64,000 bases of DNA from JAFAYN01 sp963733105 (lineage in GTDB: Bacteria; Gemmatimonadota; Gemmatimonadetes; Longimicrobiales; Longimicrobiaceae), in the NCBI GenBank assembly GCA_963733105.1, contig CAVTCB010000023.1:434001-498000 (forward strand), in the 5' to 3' direction. How positions within the stretch are numbered: position 1 is the stretch's first letter; each line of letters starts with the position of its first letter. This document shows, one piece after another, positions 47,271 to 56,054 of this stretch. Below the pieces are notes generated by a model that was not told the origin of the DNA, did no database searches, and worked only from the letters and a program-made list of their open reading frames with translations. Made by a program: the position numbers and the translations under genes.

Positions 47271-50204
47271 CTACGCCCCGGCCGCGGGGAGCAGCAGGGT
47301 GAACGTGGTCCCCTCGCCGGGGGTGCTCTCCACGGTGAGGTCGCCGCCCATGGCGCGGGCCAGGGCGCGGCTGACGGAAAGGCCCAGCCCCGTTCCCTCC
47401 ACCGGGGTCGCCAGGGTGCGGTCGGGCTGCGAGAAGGGCTCGAACACCTCCTCCAGCCGCCCGGGCGGGATGCCGACCCCGGTGTCCGCCACGCGGACGG
47501 CCACCATCCCCCCGCCGGACGGCTCGCACGCGACGGAGACGCGCCCGCCGCGCGGGGTGAACTTGACCGCGTTGGAAAGGAGGTGGAGGAGGAGCTGGCG
47601 GAGGCGCTCGGGGTCGGCGCGGACGACGCAGGCGGCGCGCGCCTCCCAGGACAGCTCCGCCGCGGCGAGCCGCGGCGCGAGCGTCGGCTCCAGCTCCGCG
47701 AGGAGCCGCGCCAGCGACACGTCGGCGGGCGCGTACTCCGCGTCCCCGCTCTGCACCCGGGAGAAGTCGAGCACCTGGTCCACCAGCCCCAGGAGGTGGG
47801 CCTGGCTGCGGCGGATGCGCTCCAGGTCGGCGCGCTGGGCGTCGTTCACGGGGCCGCGCACCTCCATCTCCAGCAGCTCCACGTAGCCGGCGATGGCGTT
47901 CAGCGGGGTGCGCAGCTCGTGCGACATGGTGGAGAGGAAGCGGCTCCGGGCCTCGCTCACCGCCAGCCTCCGGTCGCGCTCCGCGGCGTCGCGGCGCAGG
48001 CGCGACAGCTCCAGGTGGACGCGCACGCGCGCCCGCAGCTCGCGGGCGGAGAACGGCTTCACCAGGTAGTCGTCCGCCCCCGCGTCCAGCCCCTCCACCC
48101 GCGACTCCTCCCCGGCGCGCGCCGAGAGGAGCACCACCGGGAGGGTGGCGGTGGCGGGGGAGGCGCGCAGCTCGCGGAGGAGCCCGAAGCCGTCCAGCCC
48201 CGGCATCATCACGTCGCTCAGCACCAGGTCGGGCGCCCGCTCCCGCGCAGCCGCGAGCGCCGCCACCCCGTCCGGCACCGCCTCCACCTCCCATCCCGCC
48301 TCCCGCAGCAGCCGGGCGACGTAGTCGCGCATGTCGGCGTTGTCGTCGGCCAGGAGCACGCGCCCTCCCGCCGTGCCCGCGCCGGCGCCGGGCGCGGTCT
48401 CCGGGTCGGGGCCGCCGGCCGGGAGCCAGCGCAGCGCCTCGTCCACGAAGAGCCGGCCGCTCCGCGAGGCGGAGCCCCCGCCCGCGGCGGCCAGGCGGTC
48501 GGCGGGGAGGTGCGCCGTGCCGGTGGGGAGGGAGACGGTGAAGACCGTCCCCTCGCCCACCACGCTCTCCGCGCGGACCTCGCCCCCGTGCAGCCGCACC
48601 AGCTCGCGCACCAGCGTCAGCCCGATCCCGGAGCCCTCGTGCGTGCGGCTCCGCGTCCCGCGCACCCGGTGGAAGCGCTCGAACACGTGCGGCAGCTCGT
48701 CGGGCGGGATCCCCTCGCCGGTGTCGCGCACCTCCAGCTCCACGGCGCCGGGTACCGGGCGGAGCGAGACGGCCACCTCCCCCGCGAAGGTGTGCTTGAA
48801 GGCGTTGGACAGGAGGTTGAGGACGGTCTTCTCCCACATCTCGCGGTCCACGTGCACCGGTCCGGCCAGCGGGGGGGAGTCCACCACCAGGCGGACGCCG
48901 GCGCGCTCGAAGGCGGAGCGGAAGGTGCTGGCCAGCTCGGCGGTGAAGGCGCCCAGCTCCACGGGCTCGTACACGGCCTGCGCGCGCCCCGCCTCGATGC
49001 GCGAGAAGTCGAGGAGCGTGTTCACCAGCTTCTGCAGGCGGAGCGCGTTGCGGTGCGCCACGTCCAGCTCCCCGCGCACCTCCGGAGCGAGCCCGGGGCG
49101 TCCCAGCGCGTCCTCCAGCGGGGCGAGCATCAGGGTGAGCGGGGTGCGGAACTCGTGCGAGACGTTGGAGAAGAAGGCGGTCTTGGCCCGGTCCAGCTCC
49201 GCCAGCGCCTCCGTGCGCCGCCGCTCCTCCTCGTGCGCCTGCGCGTTCCCCAGCGCCACGGAGAGCTGCCCGGCGAGCAGCTCGTAGAAGGAGGCGTACC
49301 CCTCGTCCAGCCCCCGGCTGGGGCTCACCCCGGCCACCAGCACCCCCGCGGGGGCGGACTGCCCGGCAAGCCCGATCGGGATCACCCGCGCGGAACGGAC
49401 CGGGTCGCCCCACGTCCCGCCCGTCAGGGCGAGGCGCCGCTCCACGTCGTCCACCGTCACCGTCTCCCCCTCCGCCGCGCGGCGGAGCGGCCACGGCGCG
49501 TCCTCCCCGTCCGGCGCCACCTCTGGCGGGGCGGCGGGGTGGCCGTCCTCCACCCCCACCGCGCCGCACAGCCGGAGGGCGCGGCCGTCCGGGTCGCGCA
49601 GGTAGAGCAGGGCGAAGGGGACGTCCAGGGGGTGGGCCCCCAGCGCCTCCACCACGTCGCGGCAGGTCCTCGCCACGGTGCGGGTCTCGCCCGCGCGGGA
49701 GGCCAGGTCGCGGAGCAGGCGGAGCCGCCGCTCCCCCACCACCTGCTGCGTGACCTCGCTGCACACCGCCAGCATCCCCACGATCCGCCCCTCGTCGTCC
49801 TCGGCCGGCGCGTGGGAGACGCTGAAGTACGCCTCCTCCCGGTAGCCGGAGCGCTCCATGAGGAGGGGGAGGGCGGGGGTCCAGTTGGCCACGCCGGTGG
49901 ACATGACCCGCTCGATCATGGGGCCCAGCGTCTCCCACGCCTCGGCCAGGGTGACGCGGATGTCGATGCCGAGCGCGGCCGGGTGCTTGTCCCCGATGAG
50001 CGCGGAGTAGGCGTCGTTGTAGAACTGGGTGAAGCGGGGCCCCCAGGTGAGCACCATGGGGTAGCTCGACGAGAGGAGCATCCGGACCGTGGCGCGGAGG
50101 CTCTGCGGCCAGCGATCCGGCGGGCCCACGGGGGTGGACGCCCAGTCGTGCGCGGCGACGCGCGCGTGCATCTCGCTGGCGCCGGCGAAGGTGGTGGTGC
50201 TCAT
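47271..50204 (-). CDS. hybrid kinase with kinase-receiver-kinase layout
   Basis: 977 residues without membrane spans. Order: PAS-like (WPQSLRATVRMLLSSSYPM), GAF, first kinase with FFSNVSHEFRTPLTL and EGSGIGLTLVRELV, receiver (VLLADDNADMRDY; LVLSDVMMPGLDGFG; YLVKPFSARE), then a second kinase with FLSTMSHELRTPLNAI and GTGLGLSVSRALA. Two phosphohistidines flank one receiver. ATG 50204 gives the PAS start; the open frame to 50369 is low-quality. It faces away from the LuxR regulator at 50550. Confidence 0.85.
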   Translation of the reverse strand: MSTTTFAGASEMHARVAAHDWASTPVGPPDRWPQSLRATVRMLLSSSYPMVLTWGPRFTQFYNDAYSALIGDKHPAALGIDIRVTLAEAWETLGPMIERVMSTGVANWTPALPLLMERSGYREEAYFSVSHAPAEDDEGRIVGMLAVCSEVTQQVVGERRLRLLRDLASRAGETRTVARTCRDVVEALGAHPLDVPFALLYLRDPDGRALRLCGAVGVEDGHPAAPPEVAPDGEDAPWPLRRAAEGETVTVDDVERRLALTGGTWGDPVRSARVIPIGLAGQSAPAGVLVAGVSPSRGLDEGYASFYELLAGQLSVALGNAQAHEEERRRTEALAELDRAKTAFFSNVSHEFRTPLTLMLAPLEDALGRPGLAPEVRGELDVAHRNALRLQKLVNTLLDFSRIEAGRAQAVYEPVELGAFTAELASTFRSAFERAGVRLVVDSPPLAGPVHVDREMWEKTVLNLLSNAFKHTFAGEVAVSLRPVPGAVELEVRDTGEGIPPDELPHVFERFHRVRGTRSRTHEGSGIGLTLVRELVRLHGGEVRAESVVGEGTVFTVSLPTGTAHLPADRLAAAGGGSASRSGRLFVDEALRWLPAGGPDPETAPGAGAGTAGGRVLLADDNADMRDYVARLLREAGWEVEAVPDGVAALAAARERAPDLVLSDVMMPGLDGFGLLRELRASPATATLPVVLLSARAGEESRVEGLDAGADDYLVKPFSARELRARVRVHLELSRLRRDAAERDRRLAVSEARSRFLSTMSHELRTPLNAIAGYVELLEMEVRGPVNDAQRADLERIRRSQAHLLGLVDQVLDFSRVQSGDAEYAPADVSLARLLAELEPTLAPRLAAAELSWEARAACVVRADPERLRQLLLHLLSNAVKFTPRGGRVSVACEPSGGGMVAVRVADTGVGIPPGRLEEVFEPFSQPDRTLATPVEGTGLGLSVSRALARAMGGDLTVESTPGEGTTFTLLLPAAGA

Positions 50205-50549
50205 CCCGTAGGCGTGGCGTGTCTCGGTCGTGGTCTCGGCACGTGGAGGCACTCCCCGTCGCACATCCCGGGCCGGGGACGGCCCGGTGGGAACGGCCAC
50301 CTGCGGCATCCCTGCCCCAGCAAAGTGTACCGCACGTGCCACATCCGGGACCCGGAAGGGGGCCGCCATCTGGTTGGCGGCGGCACGGCAAACCCGATGC
50401 GGGCTCGCAGGATCGGACGAACCGTGTCGGAAAACGGGCGCGCGGGCATGCTACATGCCGCCCTGATTGGGAGCAGATGATACGTCCCCCGCGTGCTGCG
50501 CCGACGCCTTTTCGCCCCACGGCCAACCTTCGTGCACATTTCGGCCCTG
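50205..50549. promoter_or_regulatory. divergent intergenic region (kinase / LuxR regulator)
   Basis: 345 bases with no gene. A dyad GGCATG-CTA-CATGCC (50445-50459) lies centrally and could bind a regulator. No clear -35/-10 pair stands out on either strand. Confidence 0.4.
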
Positions 50550-51191
50550 ATGGCCCACCCCGCACCCGCCCCCCTCCGCCTCCTGGTCGTGGCGGAGGTC
50601 TGCCTGTACCGCGAAGGGCTCGCGCAGAGCCTGGCCCGGCGCGGGGAGGCGGAGGTGGTGGGGACCGCCTCGGCGCGCCCGGAGGCGGCCGGCCTGGTCC
50701 GCGTCCTCCGTCCGGACGTGGTGCTCCTGGACATGGGGACTCCCGACGCCGCGGGGATCGTGCGCGACGCGCGGGAGGCCGCGCCGGGGGTGGAGGTGGT
50801 GGCGCTGGCGATCGTGGAGACGGAGGACGTGGTGCTGGCGTGCGCGGAGGCGGGGGTGTCGGGGTACGTGTCGCGCGGGGCGTCGCTGGACGACCTGGTG
50901 GGGGCGCTGCGGAGCGTGGCGCGCGGCGAGCTGGTGTGCTCCCCGCACATCGCCGGCTCGCTCTTCCGCCGCGTGGCCGCGCTCTCCGAGCGCCGCGAGG
51001 CCTCGCCCGCCGCCGTGCTGACCCCGCGCGAGCGCGAGATCCTGGGGCTGATCGACCAGGGACTCTCCAACAAGGAGATCTCCCGCCGCCTGCACATCGA
51101 GCTGTCCACGGTCAAGAACCACGTCCACAACCTGCTGGAGAAGCTCCACGTCTCCCGCCGCGGCGCCGCCGCCGCCTGCCTGCGGAGGTAG
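50550..51191 (+). CDS. NarL/LuxR-type response regulator
   Basis: 213 residues: receiver with phosphoacceptor in VVLLDMGTPDAAG (near residue 56) and a LuxR helix-turn-helix LTPREREILGLIDQGLSNKEI ... STVKNHVHNLLEKL. In the first strand the usual acidic pair is reduced to one glutamate (LLVVAEVC), so phosphorylation may be altered. GTG 50493 is an alternative start; ATG 50550 matches the domain. It is divergent from the double kinase and 0.8 kb before the eCIS locus, so it might control either. Confidence 0.85.
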   Translation: MAHPAPAPLRLLVVAEVCLYREGLAQSLARRGEAEVVGTASARPEAAGLVRVLRPDVVLLDMGTPDAAGIVRDAREAAPGVEVVALAIVETEDVVLACAEAGVSGYVSRGASLDDLVGALRSVARGELVCSPHIAGSLFRRVAALSERREASPAAVLTPREREILGLIDQGLSNKEISRRLHIELSTVKNHVHNLLEKLHVSRRGAAAACLRR

Positions 51192-51267
51192 ATCTAGATC
51201 CATCCAGGCCCCCTCCCAAACCCCTCCCCCGCAAGCGGGAGAGGGGCTTTTTCGTTCCCGACCCTCC

Positions 51268-51336
51268 GCGCGCCCCCACCCGGCGGCCTTAGAGCCGCCA
51301 CCCTCCCCCGTTCCGGGGGAGGGGCATCTCCACGCT
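51268..51336. repeat. 69-bp repeat, inverted partner of 43471-43539
   Basis: Exact reverse complement of 43471-43539 by direct comparison. Confidence 0.85.
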
Positions 51337-51427
51337 TCGATCCTCACGCTCCACGCCGTCGTGCTCCCCCTCTCCCGCTTGCGGGGGAGGGGGCCGGCAG
51401 TTCCGCAGTACCCATGAAATCCTTTGC

Positions 51428-51541
51428 GGAGGGAGACAGCCGGGCTGTTTCGGCTGGCTCACTCCGGGGCGGGGAGACTCGCGCGGTTTGCGAGGCTCCC
51501 CGCCCCCGCGCAGGAGACCGGCCGCTGTTTGGCCGGGCTCC
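51428..51541. repeat. three GTTT-loop hairpins (copy D)
   Basis: Hairpins at 51428-51465, 51471-51501 and 51513-51541 repeat the order seen at 37931-38043. The middle stem (CTCGC/GCGAG) is identical, while the first and third inner stems differ (CAGCCG and CCGGCC) with both sides changed. Each keeps the A-G mismatch and the GTTT loop end. Confidence 0.75.
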
Positions 51542-51668
51542 GGAGCGGCCCGCACACGTGGATCTAGATCCCCGAATAGATCCGTCCTGGACCTTCCGGC
51601 CCATTGGTCCGAAGAGGGCGCACAGGTATCCCTTGTTGCGTGCCTGCGCACCCCACCCGCCGCCCCAC

Positions 51669-52037
51669 GTGCCGCACACCCGACTCCTCCTCGCCGCCGT
51701 GCCTCCCATCCTGAGCGACATCATCCGCGACGCACTGGCGGACGTGCACGGGGTGGAGGTGGTGAGGGAGACGGCGGGGGAAGACCTCGCCGAGAGCGTG
51801 GCCCGGAGCCGCGCCGACGTGCTGGTCACCGAGGACGCCGGGCAGGAGCTCTCCGACCGACACCTGGGGCTGATGTACCGTCACCCGCGACTCAAGCTGC
51901 TGACCATCTCTCCCGACGGCCGACGCGCCGCGCTCTACCGGCTGATGCCGCGCCGCAGGCTCCTGGTGGACGTGTCGCCGGACGGCCTGGTGGCCGCGAT
52001 CCGCGGCGCCGCGCGCGCCGACGGGGCGGAGGGCTGA
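51669..52037 (+). CDS. degenerate receiver-like protein upstream of the eCIS genes
   Basis: About 122 residues with the alternating strand-helix pattern of a receiver (TRLLLAAVPPILSDIIRDAL; RADVLVTEDAGQE; LLTISPDGRRAALY). The acidic pocket after the first strand is missing, and the position of the phosphoacceptor is shifted to glutamate/aspartate in TEDAG, so it may not be phosphorylated. GTG 51669 is a tentative start; two TTG codons lie upstream. The DUF4255 gene starts one base after its stop, so it is probably cotranscribed with the eCIS. Confidence 0.6.
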   Translation: MPHTRLLLAAVPPILSDIIRDALADVHGVEVVRETAGEDLAESVARSRADVLVTEDAGQELSDRHLGLMYRHPRLKLLTISPDGRRAALYRLMPRRRLLVDVSPDGLVAAIRGAARADGAEG

Positions 52038-52038
52038 G

Positions 52039-52644
52039 ATGGCGAACTTCGCGTGCATCGCGGCCACGGGGAAGAGCATCGAGCGGCTCCTCAACGCCGC
52101 CTTCAAGGAGACGGACCCCATCCCCGCCTCCCCCACGCGCCCCAAGGCGGTGCTGATCCGCTCGGAGGACTTCGAGGCGCCGGGGAGCACGGACAGCGCC
52201 ATCCAGCAGCCCGCCCTCTCCATCTTCCTGTACCGGGTGGACTTCAACAAGGCGATGCGCGCGGGGTGGTCGGCGGTGGGGAGCATGGAGGGGCGCGCGT
52301 ACCTCCCCCTGGACCTGCACTTCCTGCTCACCCCGTGGGCGGGGAACGCGGAGTACGAGATGCGCATCCTCGGCCGCGCCATGCAGTGCCTGGAGCAGCA
52401 CCCCAGCCTGAGCGGGCCGCTCCTCTACCCGGGAGCGGACTGGGCGCCGGGGGACTCCGTCCAGGTCGTCCTGGAGGAGATCACCACCGAGGCGGTGATG
52501 CGCACCTTCGACTCGCTCCCGCACGACTACAAGCTGAGCGTCCCCTACGTGGCGCGCGTGGTCCGGCTGGACTCCCCGCCCGTCCGCATGGCGCCCGACG
52601 TGGTGGAGGCGGTGGTGGGGATCACGGCGGAGGCGGTCCCGTGA
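52039..52644 (+). CDS. DUF4255 (Pvc16-N-like) eCIS protein
   Basis: A 201-residue protein of the DUF4255 family found in contractile injection loci, related to the N-domain of Pvc16/Afp16, which caps or joins the tube end. Typical stretches: IQQPALSIFLYRVDFNKAMR, LPLDLHFLLTPWAGNAEYE, LGRAMQCLEQHPSLSG and YKLSVPYVARVVRLDS. The stop overlaps the next start by GTGA. It is the first structural gene of the locus in this window. Confidence 0.88.
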   Translation: MANFACIAATGKSIERLLNAAFKETDPIPASPTRPKAVLIRSEDFEAPGSTDSAIQQPALSIFLYRVDFNKAMRAGWSAVGSMEGRAYLPLDLHFLLTPWAGNAEYEMRILGRAMQCLEQHPSLSGPLLYPGADWAPGDSVQVVLEEITTEAVMRTFDSLPHDYKLSVPYVARVVRLDSPPVRMAPDVVEAVVGITAEAVP

Positions 52645-53456
52645 ACCTGCGGCTCCCCTCGCTCTGGGACGAGCGCATCCACAACCTGGCGCTGGGGCTG
52701 GAGCCCCGCGACCCGATGCGCCGCTCGCGGATCGGGCTCCCGGGGGTGGAGGTGGCGGTGGACGGGGTGCCGCACCCCCTCCCGCGCACCCGCCGGGTCC
52801 CGGGCGCCTCGCCCTGGGTGCCCACGGACGCGCTCCGCCGCATCGGGCGCAAGGACACCTGCCGCTACGTGCTGCTCTGGAAGCCGGGAGCCAAGCCGCT
52901 GGTGACGCTCCGCTTCCAGGACCGGGGCCAGCGCTTCGCCCCGCGGCGGCTGGAGGTGGCGCTCCCCGACCCGATCGAGCAGGGGCGGGTGTGCCGCCCG
53001 GCGCTCTTCCCCGGCGCCGCGTACGACGTCCCGGCGGGGGCGGTGGGGCTGCGGGGCCGGATCACGAGGGACGGCGCGCCCCTGCGGTGGGCCCGGGCGG
53101 AGGCCCGGCGCACGGAGGACGACGTGCCGGTGGGGTGGGCCCACGGGGACCAGCACGGGGAGTTCGTGCTCCTGCTGGACCCGGAGGCGGTGATGGGGGC
53201 GGAGCTGGTGCTCCCCATCCGGGTGAGGGTGGTCGTCTCCGGTCCCGACGACCCGCTCGACCCCGACGACTTCCCCGGGTCCGACGTGGACCCGCTCTGG
53301 GACCTGCCGGTGGAGAAGGTACCGCTCGGCCCCGCCGCGGACGGGGTGCTGGCGGGGACGGAGCTTCCCGATGGCTACGCGAGCCGGGCCGGGAGCGACC
53401 GCGAGGTGGAGCTGGGCCTCGACGGGCTCGGCCGAGAGGAGTTCGACTTTTCATAG
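52641..53456 (+). CDS. eCIS-linked protein of unknown function
   Basis: A 271-residue protein. It starts VNLRLPSLWDERIHNLALGLE and contains a middle that resembles a carboxypeptidase-regulatory-like beta domain (VGLRGRITRDGAPLRWARAE ... GWAHGDQHGEFVLLL). The tail is acidic. In this position, between the cap-like protein and the sheath, related loci carry similar proteins of unknown role; a tail-completion or decoration function is a guess. GTG 52641 is translationally coupled to the preceding gene. Confidence 0.65.
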   Translation: MNLRLPSLWDERIHNLALGLEPRDPMRRSRIGLPGVEVAVDGVPHPLPRTRRVPGASPWVPTDALRRIGRKDTCRYVLLWKPGAKPLVTLRFQDRGQRFAPRRLEVALPDPIEQGRVCRPALFPGAAYDVPAGAVGLRGRITRDGAPLRWARAEARRTEDDVPVGWAHGDQHGEFVLLLDPEAVMGAELVLPIRVRVVVSGPDDPLDPDDFPGSDVDPLWDLPVEKVPLGPAADGVLAGTELPDGYASRAGSDREVELGLDGLGREEFDFS

Positions 53457-53486
53457 CGCCCGCGCGCGCAGGCAAGGAGCGAGACG

Positions 53487-55331
53487 ATGCCCGAATACCT
53501 GGCACCAGGGGTCTACGTCGAGGAGGTGAGCTTCCGCTCGAAGAGCATCGAGGGGGTGCCCACCAGTACCACCGGCTTCGCCGGGATGACGCGGTACGGG
53601 CCGGTGTGGCGGCAGGACGGCCCCACCACCTCGGAGCCGCGGCTGATCACCAGCTTCACCGAGTTCGAGCGCGTCTACGGCGGGCTGGAGCCGCTGCAGC
53701 TGGACGGCAACGAGGAGCGCATCCCGTACCTGGCGCACGCCGCGCGCGCCTTCTTCCTCAACGGGGGGAAGCGGCTGTACGTGTCGCGCGTCTACACCGA
53801 GGGGGCCACGGACGGGATCGCGGAGCTCGTGTTCCCCACCGACAACCAGACCGGGTTCTGGCGGGCCCGCTGGCCCGGGTCGTTCGGGAACGTGTACGTG
53901 CAGGTGACGGTGCAGCGCAGCGGCAACGTGGCGTTCGACGTGGGCACCACGGTGCAGGCCAAGCGGGTGCGGACGGGGACCGTCGTGGAGGTGTACGCCT
54001 CCGGCGCCACCCTCCCCAAGCCCAACGACCCGGTCGCTCCCGGCGCGCTGCGCGTGGTGCAGGTGGCCGGCGACGGGACGCAGAGCTTCATCAAGGCCGA
54101 CGGGATGCCCGAGGATCCCGCCACCGGCTCCGTCGTGCAGGTGGTGGAGGTGAGCGTCAACGTGATCGTCAACGGGGAGCGCACCGACTTCTACCCCGAG
54201 CTCTCCTTCTACCCGGACCACAAGCGGTTCATCGGCCGCATCCTGGACTTCGACGACCCGGCGGACGAGAACGCCGTGGTCTTCCTGGACTGGGACCCCG
54301 ACTTCCTGGGGAAGACCGAGGCCTTCCGGATGCAGTCCGCCATCGAGCTGGCGGCCGGGCTGGTGGGCGGGCGGCTGGAGGACGGCGCCGACGGCGTGCT
54401 GATCTCGCCGGACGACCTGATGGGCGAGGAGTCCGACCCCGACATCGCCACCAAGAAGGCCACCGGGCTGTACGCGCTGGGCGAGGTGGACGACATCGCC
54501 ATCGTGGCGGCGCCCGACGCCTCCACCCTGGCCGACCCCGCTTCCGTGATCCTGGCCACCGGCTACCTGATCGCGCACGCCGAGAGCCTGCGCTACCGGA
54601 TCGCCGTGGTGGACGGGCCGCCGGAGTCGTCCATGAACCAGATCCGCGAGTTCCGCGGGCAGTTCGACAGCAAGTACGCCGCGCTGTACCACCCCTGGAT
54701 CGTCACGCTCGACCCGCTGGAGCGGGCCGCGCAGGGGGCCCCGCCGCGGAAGATCCTCCTCCCGCCCTCCGGGTTCGTGTGCGGGATCTACGCCCGCACC
54801 GACATCGAGCGCGGCGTGCACAAGGCGCCCGCCAACGAGACGGTGCGCGGGCTGACCAGCTTCGAGATCAACATCAACAAGGCGCGCCAGGACGTCCTGA
54901 ACCCCGAGGGGATCAACGCCCTGCGCTTCTTCGAGGGGCGCGGCAACCGGGTGTGGGGCGCCCGCACCATGAGCAGCGACCCCGAGTGGAAGTACGTCAA
55001 CGTCCGCCGGCTCTTCATCTACCTGGAGCACTCCATCGACAAGGCCACGCAGTGGGCCGTGTTCGAGCCCAACGGAGACCGCCTCTGGGCCAACATCCGG
55101 CGCACCGTGGAGGACTTCCTCCTGGTGCAGTGGAAGAACGGGGCGCTCCTGGGCGAGAAGCCCGAGAAGGCGTACTTCGTCCGCTGCGACCGCACCACCA
55201 TGACCCAGAACGACCTGGACAACGGGCGGATGATCTGCCTGATCGGCGTGTCCCCGGTGAAGCCCGCGGAGTACGTGATCTTCCGCATCGGGCAGTGGAC
55301 CGGGGACGCCGTGACCTCACCGACGAGCTGA
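53487..55331 (+). CDS. contractile sheath protein 1
   Basis: A 614-residue tail-sheath protein whose contraction drives the tube. PEYLAPGVYVEEVSFRSKSIEGVPTS is the classic start, with a protruding middle domain, and the conserved C-terminal part: YHPWIVTLDP, LLPPSGFVCGIYARTDIERGVHKAPANE, GINALRFFEGRGNRVWGARTM, VNVRRLFIYLEHSI. GGAGCGAGACG precedes ATG 53487. It forms a pair with tube 1, ten bases downstream. Confidence 0.95.
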   Translation: MPEYLAPGVYVEEVSFRSKSIEGVPTSTTGFAGMTRYGPVWRQDGPTTSEPRLITSFTEFERVYGGLEPLQLDGNEERIPYLAHAARAFFLNGGKRLYVSRVYTEGATDGIAELVFPTDNQTGFWRARWPGSFGNVYVQVTVQRSGNVAFDVGTTVQAKRVRTGTVVEVYASGATLPKPNDPVAPGALRVVQVAGDGTQSFIKADGMPEDPATGSVVQVVEVSVNVIVNGERTDFYPELSFYPDHKRFIGRILDFDDPADENAVVFLDWDPDFLGKTEAFRMQSAIELAAGLVGGRLEDGADGVLISPDDLMGEESDPDIATKKATGLYALGEVDDIAIVAAPDASTLADPASVILATGYLIAHAESLRYRIAVVDGPPESSMNQIREFRGQFDSKYAALYHPWIVTLDPLERAAQGAPPRKILLPPSGFVCGIYARTDIERGVHKAPANETVRGLTSFEININKARQDVLNPEGINALRFFEGRGNRVWGARTMSSDPEWKYVNVRRLFIYLEHSIDKATQWAVFEPNGDRLWANIRRTVEDFLLVQWKNGALLGEKPEKAYFVRCDRTTMTQNDLDNGRMICLIGVSPVKPAEYVIFRIGQWTGDAVTSPTS

Positions 55332-55341
55332 AGAGGGAGCC

Positions 55342-55803
55342 ATGCCGACTTACCGCGAAAGCCCCTACGGCGCCTTCAACTTCATCGTCTCCCTGGGCGA
55401 CGCCCAGGGGGACGGGGGCGAGGGGTCCATCATCGGCGGGTTCTCCGACGTCAGCGGTCTGGGGACGGACGTCAACTACTCGGAGTACCGCAACGGGAAC
55501 GAGCGGTTCAACACCGTCCGCAAGATCCCCAACACCCACAAGGTGGACGACGTCACCCTGAAGCGCGGGGTGGTGGGCTCGGACGACCTGTGGGCCTGGC
55601 TCAAGGAGGTGCGCGACGGCACCCCCTCGCCGCGCAACGTCACGGTGATGCTCCTGGACGAGGCACGCAACCCGGTGGTGACCTGGTCGCTCCGGAACGC
55701 GCAGCCGAAGAAGTGGAGCGGGCCGACACTCGCCGCCAAGGGTGGGGGCGAGGTGGCGATGGAGGAGCTGCACCTGGTGCACGAGGGGCTGGAGGTCTCG
55801 TAA
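55342..55803 (+). CDS. tail tube protein 1 (gp19/Hcp-like)
   Basis: A 153-residue tube protein. YGAFNFIVSLGDAQ, IGGFSDVSGLGTDVNYSEYR, and KVDDVTLKRGVVGSDDLWAWLKEV follow the T4-like tube family; the end EVAMEELHLVHEGLEV is typical. It forms the inner tube, likely the bulk copy. Immediately after its stop comes a 250-base structured repeat, and then sheath 2. Confidence 0.95.
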   Translation: MPTYRESPYGAFNFIVSLGDAQGDGGEGSIIGGFSDVSGLGTDVNYSEYRNGNERFNTVRKIPNTHKVDDVTLKRGVVGSDDLWAWLKEVRDGTPSPRNVTVMLLDEARNPVVTWSLRNAQPKKWSGPTLAAKGGGEVAMEELHLVHEGLEVS

Positions 55804-55807
55804 GCCG

Positions 55808-55930
55808 GGTTTGGGCGAATCCCGGCTGGCGCCGGGACCGCGCTCTATTCGCGTAGCGGCGATACTACCGCCGCTGCGCGAACGGAGCCCCGGCAAACCA
55901 CCGCCGGGTCTCCGCCCTTCGGGTCACGAT
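55808..55930. repeat. structured intergenic repeat, copy C, inside the eCIS locus
   Basis: Begins GTTTGGGCG. Hairpins: CCCGGC-TGGC-GCCGGG (55821-55836); 6 bp + T-G + 7 bp with loop ATACTAC (55848-55882); GGAG-C-T-type hairpin with loop AAACCACC (55884-55913); then CCCTTCGGG. The same order as copy A with changed stems. Confidence 0.75.
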
Positions 55931-55980
55931 CGCTTTCGCAACTTCGCAACGGCTGAACTGCCGGAGCCGTTGCTGGTTTC

Positions 55981-56020
55981 CCCTCCCCCCTTGTGGGGGA
56001 GGGGCCGGGGGTGGGGGGTC
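55981..56020. repeat. C-rich palindromic repeat, identical to 37791-37830
   Basis: 40-base identity to the copy at 37.8 kb. The whole 55804-56054 gap holds repeats and no gene; sheath 2 starts at 56055. Confidence 0.8.
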
Positions 56021-56054
56021 TCCCCGAACCGTTATCCTGGACGCTTATCACGCG

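Larger units (their letters stand above)
51191..51571. repeat. repeat island bracketed by GATCTAGATCC
   Basis: The 11-base sequence GATCTAGATCC occurs at 51191-51201 and 51561-51571. Between them lie a C-rich palindrome (51222-51247), the inverted 69-bp repeat (51268-51336), another C-rich palindrome (51366-51395) and three GTTT-loop hairpins. From 51192 to 51668 there is no credible gene. Confidence 0.65.
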
